NCBI RefSeq assembly: GCF_009870125.1
Contig: NC_046683.1
Span: forward strand, 64,929,869-64,993,868
Length of the DNA stretch: 64,000 bases
Origin: Drosophila pseudoobscura
Lineage: Eukaryota > Arthropoda > Insecta > Diptera > Drosophilidae
Reading direction: 5' to 3'
Position 1 is the first letter of the stretch. Each line of letters opens with the position of its first letter. Shown in pieces: positions 1-13,500 of this stretch. A program made the translations under genes and the position numbers. Below the pieces are notes generated by a model, which made no database searches, was not told the DNA's origin, and worked only from the letters and a program-made list of their open reading frames with translations.

Positions 1-1
1 G

Positions 2-748
2 CTCAATGACTGCAAGCACGACCACAACCAGGACCTGCGTGAGCTGGAGATGGCCCAGAACGAGCTCGTCAAAGAGCTGAAGCGCCAGCTGCTTATTATT
101 GACAACTTTGTGCCCATCGAGGTGAAGCAGCGTCTCTACACACAGGCCAAATATGACGAGGAGCAGGAGGAATGGAAGTTTTCCTCCTTTCCTCTACCTC
201 TGCCGCCGTCCGGAGGAGATGGAAGGCAGGGCTACAGGCGCCCCGTTTCCCATCCCCAGCGTCGACGGCCCACGTCCGAGCACGCCCTGCAGGAGGCCAA
301 GTCCAATGCGCCCAGCTCTCTGCGCTTCAAGAGCGAGAATATAGTCAGCTACGAGCTGGAGATGCCATGCCGTACCACCCAGGAGTACCGCACGCCCAAG
401 GTGTCCGCCTCGCTGCAGGCGGTGCTAGCACAGGCCATGCAAACGGGCGGCGACGACATCGATATTGTGGACTCGCACACCAACTCGCTGCGCAGTCGCC
501 TCGAGAACATCATCAACGCCAACTCCAGCTCCAATGGGGGACCTGGCTCTGGTGCTGGACCGCTGGCCGCCAACACTGCCGGCAGTGGCGTCGGCTCCAT
601 GCCCAATGTACGCAACATAAAGTCCAGCCGTGGTCTGCCCAGTGCCGGAACGGCTCTCGACTCCAACCGACGTCCGCCCACGGGTCGTATTCCGGCAAAG
701 AAGCCGGCTTCGGCCTACCCGAAGGCACGCGGCCTCGTTAACAAGTAA
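2..748 (+). CDS. Klp68D: Kinesin-like protein Klp68D (KIF3B-type kinesin-2 motor subunit), C-terminal part
   Basis: Only the last 248 codons are present; the frame is open at the left edge and ends at TAA 746-748. The visible part is the end of the coiled-coil stalk followed by the kinesin-2 tail. The signature LLIIDNF, the EEWKF motif a little further on, and a later RRPTS match the KIF3B tail as I know it. The last 100 residues are low-complexity and basic (Gly/Ser/Asn, then Arg/Lys/Pro) and end at GLVNK. Known role of the family: with Klp64D and Kap3 it forms heterotrimeric kinesin-2, which moves cargo along axonal and ciliary microtubules. The motor domain lies outside the window. A first polyA signal AATAAA is at 1291-1296, giving a 3' UTR of about 550 bases. 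Confidence 0.85.
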   Translation, partial: LNDCKHDHNQDLRELEMAQNELVKELKRQLLIIDNFVPIEVKQRLYTQAKYDEEQEEWKFSSFPLPLPPSGGDGRQGYRRPVSHPQRRRPTSEHALQEAKSNAPSSLRFKSENIVSYELEMPCRTTQEYRTPKVSASLQAVLAQAMQTGGDDIDIVDSHTNSLRSRLENIINANSSSNGGPGSGAGPLAANTAGSGVGSMPNVRNIKSSRGLPSAGTALDSNRRPPTGRIPAKKPASAYPKARGLVNK

Positions 749-1613
749 TCGACACGTGCCGCCATACGACTCGAATCTAACCAATCTCATTCGAACAAGC
801 ACACTAACCAAAGTATTCATAGTCACACAAGGACGGCAACGTCATCGCAATATGTACAACCGATACGCCTAGCCCAATCTCCACATTTCCTCTCACATTT
901 CTCCCAAGCGCTTTGTAAAAGTTTCCTTATTGTTTGAAGACTCACCCACCCTCACAGATCTGTTGTATTATAGTCAGAGCTGATGCCACATACTCGTAAG
1001 TCTGCATCAGAGCAGGGTTTTCCCGCTTTCCTTAATTAATTGTGTTTTTTGTTTTATTTTTTTTCTTGTTTGTTAACGACTCTTATTATTTGTTACTGAA
1101 TTATTTATGTATTAGGTGTGCGCATGCATGTGCTCACTCTCGCTTTAGTTTGCGGCGTTTTCTTGGCGCCTGCATTTAGCGGCCTCGCGGCCAGTCATTC
1201 ATTTACCGTGCAATCTACGCTTAAGTTCAACTGCTTATCAACAGTTTATCGTTTACTTAGTAAAGGATCCTTAGTTAATCGTACGAACCAAATAAAGCCA
1301 CACCATAAACACTGCGACAGGTTTTTGTATCTTAATATCGGGCTATCAATATCCGTGCCATGACCATGAATGCTGTGGATTCAGGCAGGGCTGTAATTAG
1401 TACTTAAGAAGTCGGTTAGACGGTTAGCGGAAGTAACAATGGTGTAAAGTTTCCACTCGAGCCAATAGGAACTGTGATGCCCATCTGTATCCCCTCTGAT
1501 CAATCATCAAAGGAAGGAATCACAATTTAATATTTATTAGATTCTTTAGATAAATGCAAGCAGTTTCTTTGGTTTAAATGCAAGATATTCAACATGGCCG
1601 TTTGGGTTCTGTC
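749..1613. other. Convergent 3' UTR region between Klp68D and Gcat
   Basis: Tail-to-tail spacer. AATAAA on + at 1291-1296 probably ends Klp68D. TTTATT at 1533-1538 is AATAAA on the minus strand and probably ends Gcat. An ORF at 1118-1363 starts with a hydrophobic stretch but lies inside the Klp68D 3' UTR and ends in AT-rich sequence; I do not regard it as a gene. Confidence 0.6.
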
Positions 1614-2976
1614 CTACTGGATCACCTTTAGAGAGCGACCGACTTCTATGAAGGCGTCAATGGCCCGGTCGATTTCAGCCTCTGTATGGGCAGCGGAGAT
1701 TTGAACGCGAATCCTCGCCTTGCCCTGGGGCACCACCGGATAACTGAATCCAATCACGTAGATGCCGCGAGCTAAGACAGAAATTGCAATGAGTGGATGG
1801 AAAAGAGATCCTTAGGAGCTGATGGACTTACTTAGCATTTGATCGGCAAAATTGGATGCTAGTCGGGCATCGCCCAGCATCACGGGACAAATGGGATGGT
1901 TCTCTCCGGCTATGGTGAAGCCAGCCTTGGTCATGGCTGTCCGGAAGTGCTGCGTGTTGCTCTGGACGCGCTGCGTGAGTTCGCTGGAGGCAAGCAGCAT
2001 GTCCATAACCTTCAGTCCAACTGCCACGACGGCAGGCGGCAGGGTGTTGGAGAACAGGTACGGCCTAGACTTTTGGCGCAAAAAGGAGATGAGCTCCGAA
2101 GGCCCGGTGGTGTAACCTCCAGAGGCGCCTCCCAAAGCCTTGCCCAGCGTCGAGTTGATGATGTCCACCTCGCCCATGACATTGTCGTACTCCTCGGTGC
2201 CGCGTCCGGTGGCGCCAAAGAAGCCGGTGGCGTGGCACTCGTCCACGAAAACCAAGGCATTGTACTTCTTGGCCAGATCGACAATCCGCGCCAACGGGGC
2301 TATATTTCCGTCCATCGAGAAGACGCCATCGGTTGCAATTAACTTGAGACGTCCGTCGCTCTCCCGCAGCTGCCGCTCCAGATCGGCCAGGTCGCGGTGC
2401 TTGTATCGCTGCTTCTTGGCCTTGCACAGGCGAATGCCGTCAATGATCGATGCATGGTTCAGTTCGTCCGAGAAGACAGCGTCCTCCGGCGTGAGTATGG
2501 CCTCGAAAATGCCAGCGTTGGCGTCGAAGCACGAGGCATAGAGAATGGTGTCCTCACGGCCGTGGAACTGAGCAATCTTTCGCTCCAGCTGCTTGTGGAT
2601 GTCCTGAGTGCCGCAGATAAAGCGAACCGAGCTCAGACCGGCTCCATACTTCTCCAGCAGCTTCCGGCTGTACTCCACGATCTCTGGGTTGTTCTACCAG
2701 CGAATAATACTTGTTAGTATCGGAATAATATATCATCATCTAAGGACTTACCGCCAGTCCCAGATAATTGTTGGCACAGAAGTTTAGTATCCGCTGGTCG
2801 CTGCCCTGAACCGTGATTTGGGTACTCTGCGACGACGTGATGATCCGCTCAGCCTTGAATGTGCCCGCCTCCTTGATCCCGGCCAGCTGGGAGCCAAGTA
2901 TTTCGCGCAGTTGTGTCTGTGCTGCGGCGCTGTAATGACGTCCGCCTGCGGTGCAGATTTGGGAAATAAATTTCAT
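1614..2976 (-). CDS. Gcat: 2-amino-3-ketobutyrate coenzyme A ligase (glycine C-acetyltransferase), mitochondrial
   Basis: Three coding exons on the minus strand: 2976-2752 (phase 0 end), 2693-1832 and 1771-1614, joined by GTAAGT donors and AG acceptors. They sum to 1245 nt (414 aa), the normal family length. The protein is a class II PLP-dependent alpha-oxoamine synthase. Visible motifs are ANNYLGL near residue 70, the DECHATGFFG segment, and STLGKALGGASGG, where the Lys of TLGKA is the expected PLP Schiff-base residue. The C-terminus carries the family pattern GKARIRVQISAAHT. The N-terminus (MKFISQICTAGGRHYSAA) looks like a mitochondrial presequence. Known role: second step of threonine breakdown, converting 2-amino-3-ketobutyrate plus CoA to glycine and acetyl-CoA. 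D. melanogaster has this gene (CG10361 by memory) beside Klp68D, so local order is conserved. Confidence 0.93.
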
Positions 2977-3329
2977 AATAATATTAATTTCTTATTCACA
3001 ATAAATCAGGTCTTTTGAAGAGAATACAGATCGGTCGGGAAACCAATTTGATTGAGAGTGTAATCTCAATATTACATGCAAAAACTGTCGATTACCAGAT
3101 TACGAACATACTCGTATATTTTATATGTATGTTTGCCAATATAATACTCTTTAGTAATGATCATACGATATGTACAACATACATACTCGTATAATCATGT
3201 ACATATATGTGTACAATGTTGGCGGCTTACCTCCGTTTAAGAGAAATATTTTCGAGAAAGTTGACATAACGTCGCTTTTCTTTAGTGTTTTTGCGCGAAG
3301 ACGTTGTCTTTTTATAGAGGACTGACTGA

Positions 3330-3361
<32 letters not shown>

Positions 3362-3952
3362 TGTCCAGATCCGAACGGTGTCTGGCACTTTACTGAGCGA
3401 CGGCACACAGCAAATCAGCAAAACAGCCACGAAACCAGCCCCTTCCCCGTGTTGGGGGCTCGTACTGCATCGCCAGCCAGCCAGCGGCAGCCCAGCAGCT
3501 GATTTTCCTTATTAATGTATTTATAAATAGCTGAATACCCGAACACATAGCGGCCGGCCTGACGACTACAACTCAATTGATTTAATTTACTCTCAACATG
3601 GTTGTCATGCCGCTGGTTCCACATTGGATACACGCACCCACCCATATAGTATACATACGTACAATGTACCTTTATTGAATGAATTAATCAAAAACATATT
3701 ATATCCAAGGTCAGACCATATTAGGCTTTACTTTTCGCTGAATTGAATATAATTTCCCAGATTATCTGCTCTCAATGGAGTCCCAAGCGCTGATAACGCT
3801 GAATAAATATAATTGTACATTAGCTTTGTATTAGCTTTGGTTTAGCGGAGATTTATGTATAATATTTCCCAAAATATTGAGTGGCAAACTGCAAAAATAT
3901 TTGGAAAATATGGAAAAATTTAAAAAAGAAAACAAAATTGTGACTAGTTGTC
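2977..3952. other. Gcat upstream spacer with a tetranucleotide repeat
   Basis: About 1 kb of AT-rich DNA between the Gcat start and the tRNA. It holds the GACT/GGCT repeat at 3320-3362 and short TATA/ACATA runs. The ORFs here are short and run through the repeat; no gene is supported. Confidence 0.5.
3320..3362. repeat. (GACT)n-(GGCT)n compound tetranucleotide microsatellite
   Basis: About four GACT units pass directly into about six GGCT units. Similar GGCT/CCAG runs occur at 56701-56727 and 63458-63483. Confidence 0.9.
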
Positions 3953-4024
3953 AGGTTCTACCGAGATTTGAACTCGGATCGCTGGATTCAAAGTCCAGAG
4001 TGCTAACCATTACACCATAGAACC
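3953..4024 (-). tRNA. tRNA-Gln: tRNA-Gln (anticodon TTG)
   Basis: The reverse complement begins GGTTCTATGG and ends TCTCGGTAGAACCT. The acceptor stem GGTTCTA/TAGAACC pairs fully, the T loop GTTCAAATC is canonical, and the anticodon loop reads CTTTGAA with anticodon TTG. There is no intron and no encoded CCA. A run of T on the minus strand just downstream (complement of AAAA at 3935-3938) can serve as the Pol III terminator. It stands alone between Gcat and Cubn2. Confidence 0.95.
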
Positions 4025-4512
4025 CCTAAAATATTGATGTCAAAATAAGCAAATGCAAATATGACACGATCTGAGGCTTCAAATTCGAATATTGGCTAAT
4101 ATTATCTTCAGGAATTAGTCTACTTGCTCTTCTAGGCTTAACTTAGTTTCATGGGTCCGAAGTGGGCAGATCTATCAACCTGATGAACGGATTAACCGAC
4201 TGGGATATATAATGGTCCAGATATTGACAAATGCACCACCATTGAGATAACAGGCACATACATATTCATATATTCTGATATTGATATTTAAAAGGTTTAT
4301 CTCGTATCACTGAGAGTATCGTAACCGCCCACTTTCCCTTTGGAAAATCTATAAATTCGGAACCACAGCTCAATGTAGCATCAGTATCCGTGGATTTCAT
4401 TCAGCATATAGTTGAAATTGTTCTTTCTGTGCTCTCGGAAATCGGCAATCAATCAAAAACCCTGTGCATACTGCTATACTCCTATCCACATCTGTGAAGT
4501 TTTATACTGAAA
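4025..4512. other. Cubn2 upstream region
   Basis: AT-rich spacer between the tRNA and Cubn2. It contains TATATAAT around 4205 and TATAAATT near 4350 that could be core promoter elements on +. The 5' leader of Cubn2 probably begins here; the exact start is not visible. Confidence 0.35.
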
Positions 4513-4533
4513 ATGAGTGAACATGCGTTCTAA
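4513..4533 (+). promoter_or_regulatory. Short upstream ORF overlapping the Cubn2 start codon
   Basis: ATG at 4513 opens a six-codon frame ending at TAA 4531-4533. It overlaps the Cubn2 ATG at 4523 in another frame. The context AAAATGA is close to the fly consensus, whereas the Cubn2 ATG has GAACATGC. If the leader starts upstream of it, scanning ribosomes meet this ATG first. Confidence 0.6.
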
Positions 4534-7500
4534 TACGCTGAAGTTATTGTTTGTTCTGGTGTTGTGCGTGTTTCTGCTGGAGCTGGAAGCGTCTTCAGAC
4601 GATCGGGAAGAGCGGGCAGTGATCACAAGGCAGCAAAACGGCAATCTGCTCCTGGAGGCGGCACCAGATCAGAATGTTACCTTTCGACTTATGGGCGAGC
4701 AGGCCACGGTGATGATCAATGATGTGGATATACTCACGCTTCTTCGGCGACGCCTACAAGTGGTCACCGCTCGCCAGGTTGCGGCCAGACGTGAGCCGTT
4801 GTCGCTGGACGTGCAGAAGGACCAGTTCCGTGTGGTACAGCGAAGTCTCACTCGGTTGGAAAAGCGCTTCTTCAACATGCGGAACAATACGCGGCGTGGC
4901 GGACTTAACCAGCGGGTCCTGCGACGGCAGCTCCAGCGGGTAGAGCGTGTTTCGACCACTCTGGCGAGAATACTAGTCTTTCTGGCCAAGGACGAGTGTC
5001 TGTCGAGCCCATGCCAGAACGGAGGTACCTGCTACGACGAATACAGGGCCTTCCAATGTGATTGTGCTGCTGGCTGGCAAGTGAGTCCATTCACGGGGGC
5101 GTCTCTGTGTCATCGATTGGGGGCGTATTCATGTGATTCTCGCCAGTCACCTTAGGGAAACAGATTAGAGAATCACGTATACATATATTACTATGCATAA
5201 CGATGTATATTTATGAAATCGTACCACACCTAAGTTACATACGTGTTTTAGTCCACGCAAGATATCTCAGAGGACTCCATTTCTCATTTAAACGCGTCAA
5301 AACAACCCAAAGACGCACTCTAGAATAACTTTGCATAATTTGAGCTCCCCGTATTCGGAATAGAAGCTAAACAACTTAGTTATTAAACATAAAATTAGGT
5401 AAAGCAGGGCAGCAGCAAGTTCATTAAATTTTATTAGTGTTTGTTTAACGACAAAGGTTCGTACCGCCAAAAGTAAAAAAGGTAATCACCGCTAAGCAGG
5501 GTATTATTAGTAAAGGTGGTACGTGCCGATCTGCATGGCTTCCTGTATAAACATGTGCACCCCAACCTTACCTTATGATTACTATACCTTGAATACGAGT
5601 ACGAGCTTGCTTATGATCATTCAGTGTTGGTAAACAAGTGATTATATCCCGTTAAATCTGCACAGGTGCTTTGATGAGCAAATATTTTTGTTGTTTGGAT
5701 GACTTTCGCGCAGATCGGATCGACCATGTTAATTGTTTTGATTGCAGGGCCCCACTTGCGAGGACGATGTGAACGAATGCTTCGATTTGGCCGGCACCGA
5801 TCTGGCTGCCTGCATGAACAGTGGCCGATGCATAAACACGCCTGGGAGTTTCCGGTAAGTAGAGTATCAGATCCAGAGACACGAGTATATATTTACATGA
5901 ACCACATTTCAGCTGCGTTTGCCGCAATGGATACACTGGCACCCATTGCCGACTGCGCCAAAATAAATGCCTGGCCGGTGATTCGAGCGAAATGTGCGGA
6001 GAACATGGAACGTGCGTCCACTCCGTCAGCACCTCCGCCGGCTACGTCTGTGTCTGTGATCAGGGCTGGACCTGGGCCGACAACAATGTCACTACAGCCA
6101 GCGCTAGCCCCTGCACCCGGGACGTGGATGAATGCGTGCCCAGCATGAATCCCTGCCACAACGAGTGCATCAATCTGCCAGGCAGCTATCGATGTGGCGC
6201 CTGCCCGCCTGGCTACACCGGAGACGGTCGCTTCTGCCGCGACATAGACGAGTGCACCGTGGCGAACGGAGGCTGCAGCCTGCAACCGCGAGTGACTTGC
6301 ATCAATACCGAGGGCTCGCATCTGTGTGGTCGTTGTCCAGTGGGCTGGACCGGCGACGGACGCAGCTGCACCGCAGCCGAGTCGAACTCCTGCGATGGCG
6401 AACGAATATGCCATTCCGAGGCGACATGCGAGTACATCTCTGGGACGGTCGTCTGCACCTGTCCACTGGGCAGCTACGGCCACGGCTACGGCGAGGACGG
6501 GTGCACAAAAGACCCCAGCCGCGACATATGCGACCAGCATCTGTGCCAGAATAACGCCACCTGCATCCACATAGGACGCGGAAGTACATGCATTTGCCAG
6601 CCCGGATACAAAGGAGTCTTGTGCAACGATACGGATTCGGATGCCTGCCACCCCAGTCCTTGTCTGAATGGCGGCACCTGTCGTCTTTTACCCAGCAACC
6701 AATATCAGTGCAACTGTCCCGCCGGCTACACTGGTACTAGTTGCTCCAACCAGCGCTTTTTCTGCGGATCCACTCTTCGAGGACCCACGGGTCAGCTTCA
6801 CTTTCCACCCAACACCGCTGACGGTGACTACCAGCCCGACGAGCGGTGTCCCTTCATCATTCGCACCCCGCCAGGACATGTGCTCAACATGACGTTCACC
6901 CAATTCGATTTGCAGGAAAGCAACGACTGTGCCGCCGACTTCCTGCAGCTGCACGACGGGCCATCGCTGGCCTACAAGCTCTTTGGTAGATTCTGCGGCA
7001 CCCAACTGGTCAACCGGAGCATTATCTCCACCCAGGAGCAGGTCTTCTTCTGGTTCCGCTCCGACAATGCCACTCAAGGGAGCGGCTTTCACCTTACCTG
7101 GAGCTCCTTACCCTTCTCCTGTGGCGACACGTTGGCCAACCTGACATTAGGCCAGAGTGGCATACTGCGATCGCCCGGCTATCCTGGCAGGACACGTGCC
7201 GGCCTCGACTGTCGCTGGCAGCTGACAGCCCCCTACGGCACTCGACTCCTGTTGAGGTTCTACGACATCACGCTGGAAAGCGGCGGAGGATCCGCTGCCA
7301 CTGTCAACTGTAGTCAGGGACTGAACAGTAGTTACCTGGCCGTATACGACTCGGATCGACAATTGCTGAAGAGCTGCGTGTCAGCACACCCGGAACCGCT
7401 GTACAGCTCATCCAACAGCCTGCACATCGATCTGCACACGTCTACGGTGCGCGCCGATAGCTCCTTCCAGCTGCACTACGAGGTGGTGGCCGGCCAGCCG

Positions 7501-10500
7501 GGCTGCGGTGGAAGCTACACGGAGTCGCACGGCCGCATCAGTGGCCACATGGATGCGGAGGTTTGCCTCTACCTAATCGAGCAGCCAAGGGGGACACAAA
7601 TAAAGCTGGAATTCGAGCACGTTAACCTGCTGCGGTCCGGGGATTGTCGACTGCAGAAGATCGAGATATTCAACGGACGCACCGATGAGTCACCCCTCAT
7701 GCGTCGCCTCTGCGGACAGCCCGAGGGCAGCGAAATGGAGCCGCTGATCTCCAGCGGGAATTTCGTTCTCGTGCGCTATGAGTATGCCCTAAACGGGCTG
7801 AGGCTGAAGAAGAGCTTCGAGCTGAGCTACAGCAGAGGTATTCCTTGTCCATATCCATTGTAAAGACTTATGTTTAATGCGTTTTATTGCAGTGTGCAGT
7901 GGAAGTTTCGGTGTCATGGCGGGCACCATTAAAACGCCAAACTATCCGCAGTCCTATTTGGACGATATGACCTGCACATTCAAGCTGGTCGGGCCACTGG
8001 ACAGTCTGGTGAAGCTTACCATCAAAGACCTGTCGCTAGGTGCCGACTCGAGTGCCATTGACGATGGCAATCAAACCAATTATTTAGACGTGAGTGCTAT
8101 TTGCAGAGCAGAGACTGAGACAACCTGCTGACATGACCATAACATTGCAGGTTTATCTGTCGAGCGATGAGAAGCGCCGTATATACAAGACGGGGGGAAA
8201 CCTCGTGCTGATGGCACATACCAACCAGGCGACTCTCGTCTTCCGTGGATCCAGCAGTGGCCGTGGCCTGCTTGTGGACTACAGATTTCCATATACGGGC
8301 TGCGGTGGTTATCTGACCCAACATGGCTTGACGAGTATATTGAAGCGGATCACCGGAGGCTTCTGTCAGTGGATCATTGATGAGCCGGGCAGGAAAGAAA
8401 TCAAAGTAACCCAGATGATTATGCATGGGCAATTCTTCGTATACGACAATAGCACCACTCCTGGATTGCTTTTAAACAGGTTCATATTTAAAACAAATAG
8501 CCCAAAATGTAGCCATAAACAATGTTATTCTTTTTTTTTTCAGCTATGAATCCGATTTTGAGGAAACCTTCGATGCCGACCTCCTGACATTAATCGTCAG
8601 AGATAGCAGCTCCCTTTTATTATTGCACATCATTTACAGACAGGTGGAAAGTGGTAATACATTTTATACGGATATTTGTGTATAGTTTATGTGTTCCGTA
8701 CTTTGCGGAGTATAATTCGAGTTTCGAGAAGAGAATGCCTTGTTCACGATAATGGAATGGCTCAAATGGAAAAAAGCAAAGAATGAGCGCGAGACAGAGA
8801 GAGATAGCGATAGAGAGAGAGTAAGCGAATGCGAGAAAGGCTGCTGCTTGCACAGTAGACAATAGACTATGACTTTTAGAATTACTTGGCAATACCGTGC
8901 TGCATCACCCGAAACACTCTTAATGTCTGATGTTTTTGATCTAATTATTCTTTTATCCAGATTGCCACGTAAGTTCCAGTCAGCGCTACGGCATAATCAA
9001 GTCACCCAACTGGCCGCGACCCTATGGCGCATCGCAGAACTGCGAGTGGATCATTCGAGCACCGCTCGGCCAGCGCCTGGAGCTGGTTGTCTCGAACTTC
9101 AGTCTGGAGGCTATGGAGCACGAGTGCTACAGCGACTACCTGGAGATTAGGTAAGCGCAACCAGAGGTCGCTGGGCTGACGTTGACTAATGCTCCTTGAA
9201 CCGTATCGCTCTACAGGAATGGGGACTCGGCCAAGTCTCCGCTGATTGGCAGATACTGCGGCACGCGGATACCCCCCCGGGTGCCCTCGTTTGGCAACGC
9301 GCTGTTTCTGAGCTTCGTCTCTGACAGCAGCGTGGAGGAGAGTGGATTCCTACTCAACTGGCAGCAGGCCGGCGAAGGATGTGGCGGCAAACTCAGCTCC
9401 CCCGTGGGGTCCATACACTCGCCACATTCGATGGCAGGAAACCGTGGCGCCCTGGCTTGTGACTGGCAAATCATTTTGGCCGAGGGCTCGCGGGTGACCC
9501 TGCAGATCGAGAGTCAAGACGAGAACCTCTGTAGCGGTCATCTAACTATTTTTGATGGACCCACCACGAGCAGTCGTGCACTGCCGCTGCGGTGCAACGA
9601 GACAAGCAGCCACTCCAGTATTGTCCTCCACTCCAGCAGTAATCGCGTTCTCGTGCGCTACGATGTGGGCCACGACTCGCCCGACGGCACCAGTTTTGTG
9701 CTGGACTATTCCACGAACTGCAGGGTGCGGCTAGAGAATCTCCAGGGGGCCGTGGAGTCGCCAAACTTCCCGGAGAACTATCCGCCCGACACGTCCTGTG
9801 AGTGGGACATAAGCGCCGGCGGTGGAAGGAATCACATTCATCTGGTCTTCTCGCATCTGTCCGTGGAGCAATACGTGCCCTGGCGCTGTGACTTTGACTA
9901 TGTAATGCTCAGTGATATGAAGGACGACCAGCTGCTGGAGGATCGGCAACTCTGCAGCAACGAAGGAGTGGCCCCTCTCACCAGTAAGGGCAATCGGCTG
10001 CTGCTCAAATTCAACAGCGACTCCACGCTGCAGGCCAAGGGCTTTCGAGCCGAGTACAAGCGGATCGGTTGCGGCGAACACCTCCAGGAAATGGGCGGCC
10101 ACTTTGAGTCGCCCAACGCCCCATTCAGCGTGGATGTGGACTGCGATTGGGTCATCAGTGCACCGGAGGGCAAGCAAATACGGCTGGTGCTGCAGGAGCT
10201 GTATATTGACTCGCCCCAGCGAGAATGCAGCGACGATGTGCTGTCAGTCTCCGCGCCGGGTGGGCACGTGCTCTACCGCAGCTGTCAGGTGGAGACCTCC
10301 TCGCAGACATTCACCTCGCCAGGCAACGAGCTGCACGTGCACTTCCACAGCAGCCCAACGGTGGCAAGGAAGTATTTCAGGGCCACGTATGCCCAGGTGC
10401 CAGCCAACTGCGGCGGTTACGTGCGTGCCAGCAGTGGGGTTATTGCCACGCCCGGTTTCCATTATGCCACCTCGATAGAGGCAGGCCTCGGTCCTGTCAA

Positions 10501-13500
10501 CTACTCCTCGAATGTGGAGTGCCTTTGGGTAGTGGAGGTAAGTCTCCCCGCCCCTTGCTGCATCCAGGAGCGCGGATTAATTTTTCTTGTGTTCTAGGTT
10601 TCGGAAAGCTATGGTATCCGGTTGTGGTTCGAGCGGTTCAACCTCACCAATTCGGCCAATTGCTCGGGCACCTTTGTAGAACTGACCAAGCTGGATGCGG
10701 ACAACACCGAGCACTTCCTGGAGCGGGGCTGTGGCGAGGAGCAGCCGCTGATTCGCCTGGTCCACGGTCAGCGAATGCGTGTGCTGTTCAAGGCGCCGGC
10801 TGGGAGCTGGGGCAGCTTTGCCCTCCACTTTGAGCGGCAATGCGGTGGCGCGCTGTCGGCCGGCGAGGGCTACCTGAGGTCGCGACTGGACGAGGACTGC
10901 AGCTGGCTGGTGGTGTCGCCAGAGGGCAGCAAGCTGAGCCTGAACATCAACCAGCTGGAGTGTCCCGGATGTGCCTCGAAAACTGCAGCGGATAACTGCA
11001 CGGCAGAGGTGGGACTGCAGCTGCTCAACGACGATGACCAGGTGGTGCTTTACAGCCTGTGCAGAGAGCATCCGGCGAATCTGGTAGTGCCCGCCAGCAA
11101 TGTCCGTATCCTGGCCAAAGGCATCGCTTTGGCGGCGCAGTTCAGTAGCCTGGAAAACACATGCGGCGGCAACGTCAGCCTGAGCTCGGCCCGCGGCAGC
11201 CTCAGCTCTCCCAACTATCCGGACAGCTATCCGGCGAACGTGGAGTGTCTGTGGCGCATCGGCGTGAATGCCGGCAACTCCATGGCGGTCACATTCGATG
11301 CTTTGAACATTGTGCCCTCCGAGCACTGCAACGAGGACTTTCTTGAGATGCGTTCAGGCGTGGACGAACGCCTGCTGGGACTCTACTGCGACCGAAAGAT
11401 GCCCGAGCAGCCGCTGGTAATCCGGTCGCAACTGTGGCTCAAATTCCGAAGCGTGCCGGGCAACAGTGCCGACGGCTTCAAGCTGCACTGGAGCTACGGT
11501 GAGTCTCCTCCAGTCTCCGGTGTGCTCCCCGGTCCCGTCCTAATTTTCGCTTCGTGAACATCTCCCCAGTGCACGACAACGAAATAACGTCAGAGACGAA
11601 TGGAACGATCGAGTCGCCGCCCATCTTCTCAGTTCGCGCAGACGAGCAGGCCTTCAGTTGGCGCATTTTTGTGGAGCGCGAAATGGTTGTGGCCCTGAAC
11701 TTTGAGGAGTACATATCTGGCCTCCAGGTGAGCCCTGGAACCCAGCAAAACACTATTTGATCCGCTAAATCCCTCGTATTCCTCCTAATAGCTGTTCGAT
11801 GGCTACGATGACACTGCCCTGGAGATCGCCATTGAATCCTCGCCCTGGCAGTTCACCTCGAGCAGCAATGTCCTCTATTTGAGGACCCTCAACACGGATT
11901 TCAATGCGTTTCGCTTGAAGTGGAGCGTGGTCAGTAGTGCCCTGGTTAAGGGCAACAGAACCGTGCAGAACGATGAGTGCAACAAGGAATTTACGGTGTC
12001 AGCCAGTGCGCGTTTGATGGTGAACTCCCCCGGCTATCCGAGGGGCTATGCCCCGAACCTGTACTGCCAGTGGACCTTCAGGCCCGAGGACCCCGCCCAG
12101 CATGTTTACACGGACCTCTATGAGGCCGATCTGGAGGTCTTTCCCAATTGCTTTGCCGACTACCTCAACATCCAGAGCTCGAGGGATATGAACCAATGGA
12201 CGAATGATCTGCGCATCTGCAATGGCAGCAAGGGCGGACCACTCATCCAGCGATTGCACGGCACTCCCCATCTGAGGCTGCAGTTTAAGAGCGATGTCTC
12301 CATCAACGGACGAGGCTTCAGGGCCATTGTGCGTGCGACATGTGGCTCCAATATGACGGCTCCTGTGGCCACCATCGTGGACACGCAAATGAGAGCCGGA
12401 CTGGCCATGGGCAGCAATTGCGAGTGGCACATCGAAGTGCGACCGGGCCGAAAGATAGAGATCAGCATAGCCTATCTCCGCCCAGCCGTTAATGTCCCAT
12501 GCCCCGTTTACGGACTCATCTACGATGGTCTGGACGACAGATCGCCCCTGTTTCAAAGCGGAAAATTCTGCAACCAGATGGGCTTTAACAAGGACTCGTA
12601 TCGCACAAGCGGCTCCCATGCGTACATCAAGTACGTGCTGCCCCCGCGGTCCGTGAATCCGGCGCACAACTACTGGAACATCACCTACCGGGAGTACAGC
12701 GAATGCGACGGCGAGATCCAGCTGACCCAGCTGGCCAGCACGTACAGCATTACGACGCCTGGCTATCCCTACTTGCCGCATCCCCATACGGAATGCACCT
12801 GGTTGGTGATGGCGCCACCAGGCGAGGTCATTTCAGCCACCTTCGACGACCGATTCGATCTGAGTCTCCGCCATTGCGAGAAGGAGACCGTAGAGCTCTT
12901 CGATGGCTCCACCACACTAGCGCGCCGACTCCTGCACACCTGCAGACGGCCTCCAAAGACGCTGCGCAGCTCAGGTAGTCTTCTTCTGGTGCACTACCAG
13001 ACGCAACTGGACGAGCCGCACGGCGGTTTTCGGCTGAACGTCTCACTGAGTACCTGTGGCGGTCTGCACACTAGTGCGATGGGATTCATCAGTTCCGAGA
13101 ACTATCCGGCCCTGGGGGGCTACCCCAGGCCGGCCGTCTGCGAGTATAGCATCAAGCTGCCGCGGGGCTCGTACATCCGCCTCAACATCAGCGATCTGCA
13201 CGTGCCGTACAGCGCACAGAAGGGACAGAACAGCAACAGCAGCGATCGACTGGAATTCGTGGACCTCGCCGATGCGGGCAGCGGCCAGCAGACCCCTCTG
13301 ATGGTACTGGACGGCAGCGGAAGCTACCCATTGGACGTGACCCTCAACAGTAACGAGGTGGGCATCCGCTTCGTAGCGGTCTCGAATGTGAACAGCTATC
13401 GCGGATTCAAGATTCGATACGAGCGGATAACCGGCACATGCTCCCGCGAGGTGAATGCTGCCTCTGGCACCCTCGAGATTCCAGCCAATGTGCAATCCTC

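Noticed and set aside
349-681. Long minus-strand ORFs opposite Klp68D
   Set aside because: Antisense shadows of a GC-rich coding exon.
1118-1363. 81-aa ORF with a signal-peptide-like start
   Set aside because: Lies in the Klp68D 3' UTR; the polyA signal is inside it and its second half is low-information AT-rich sequence.
5893-6651. 252-aa minus-strand ORF
   Set aside because: Antisense of the Cubn2 EGF exon; Ala/Val-rich composition follows from Cys/Gly codons on the other strand.
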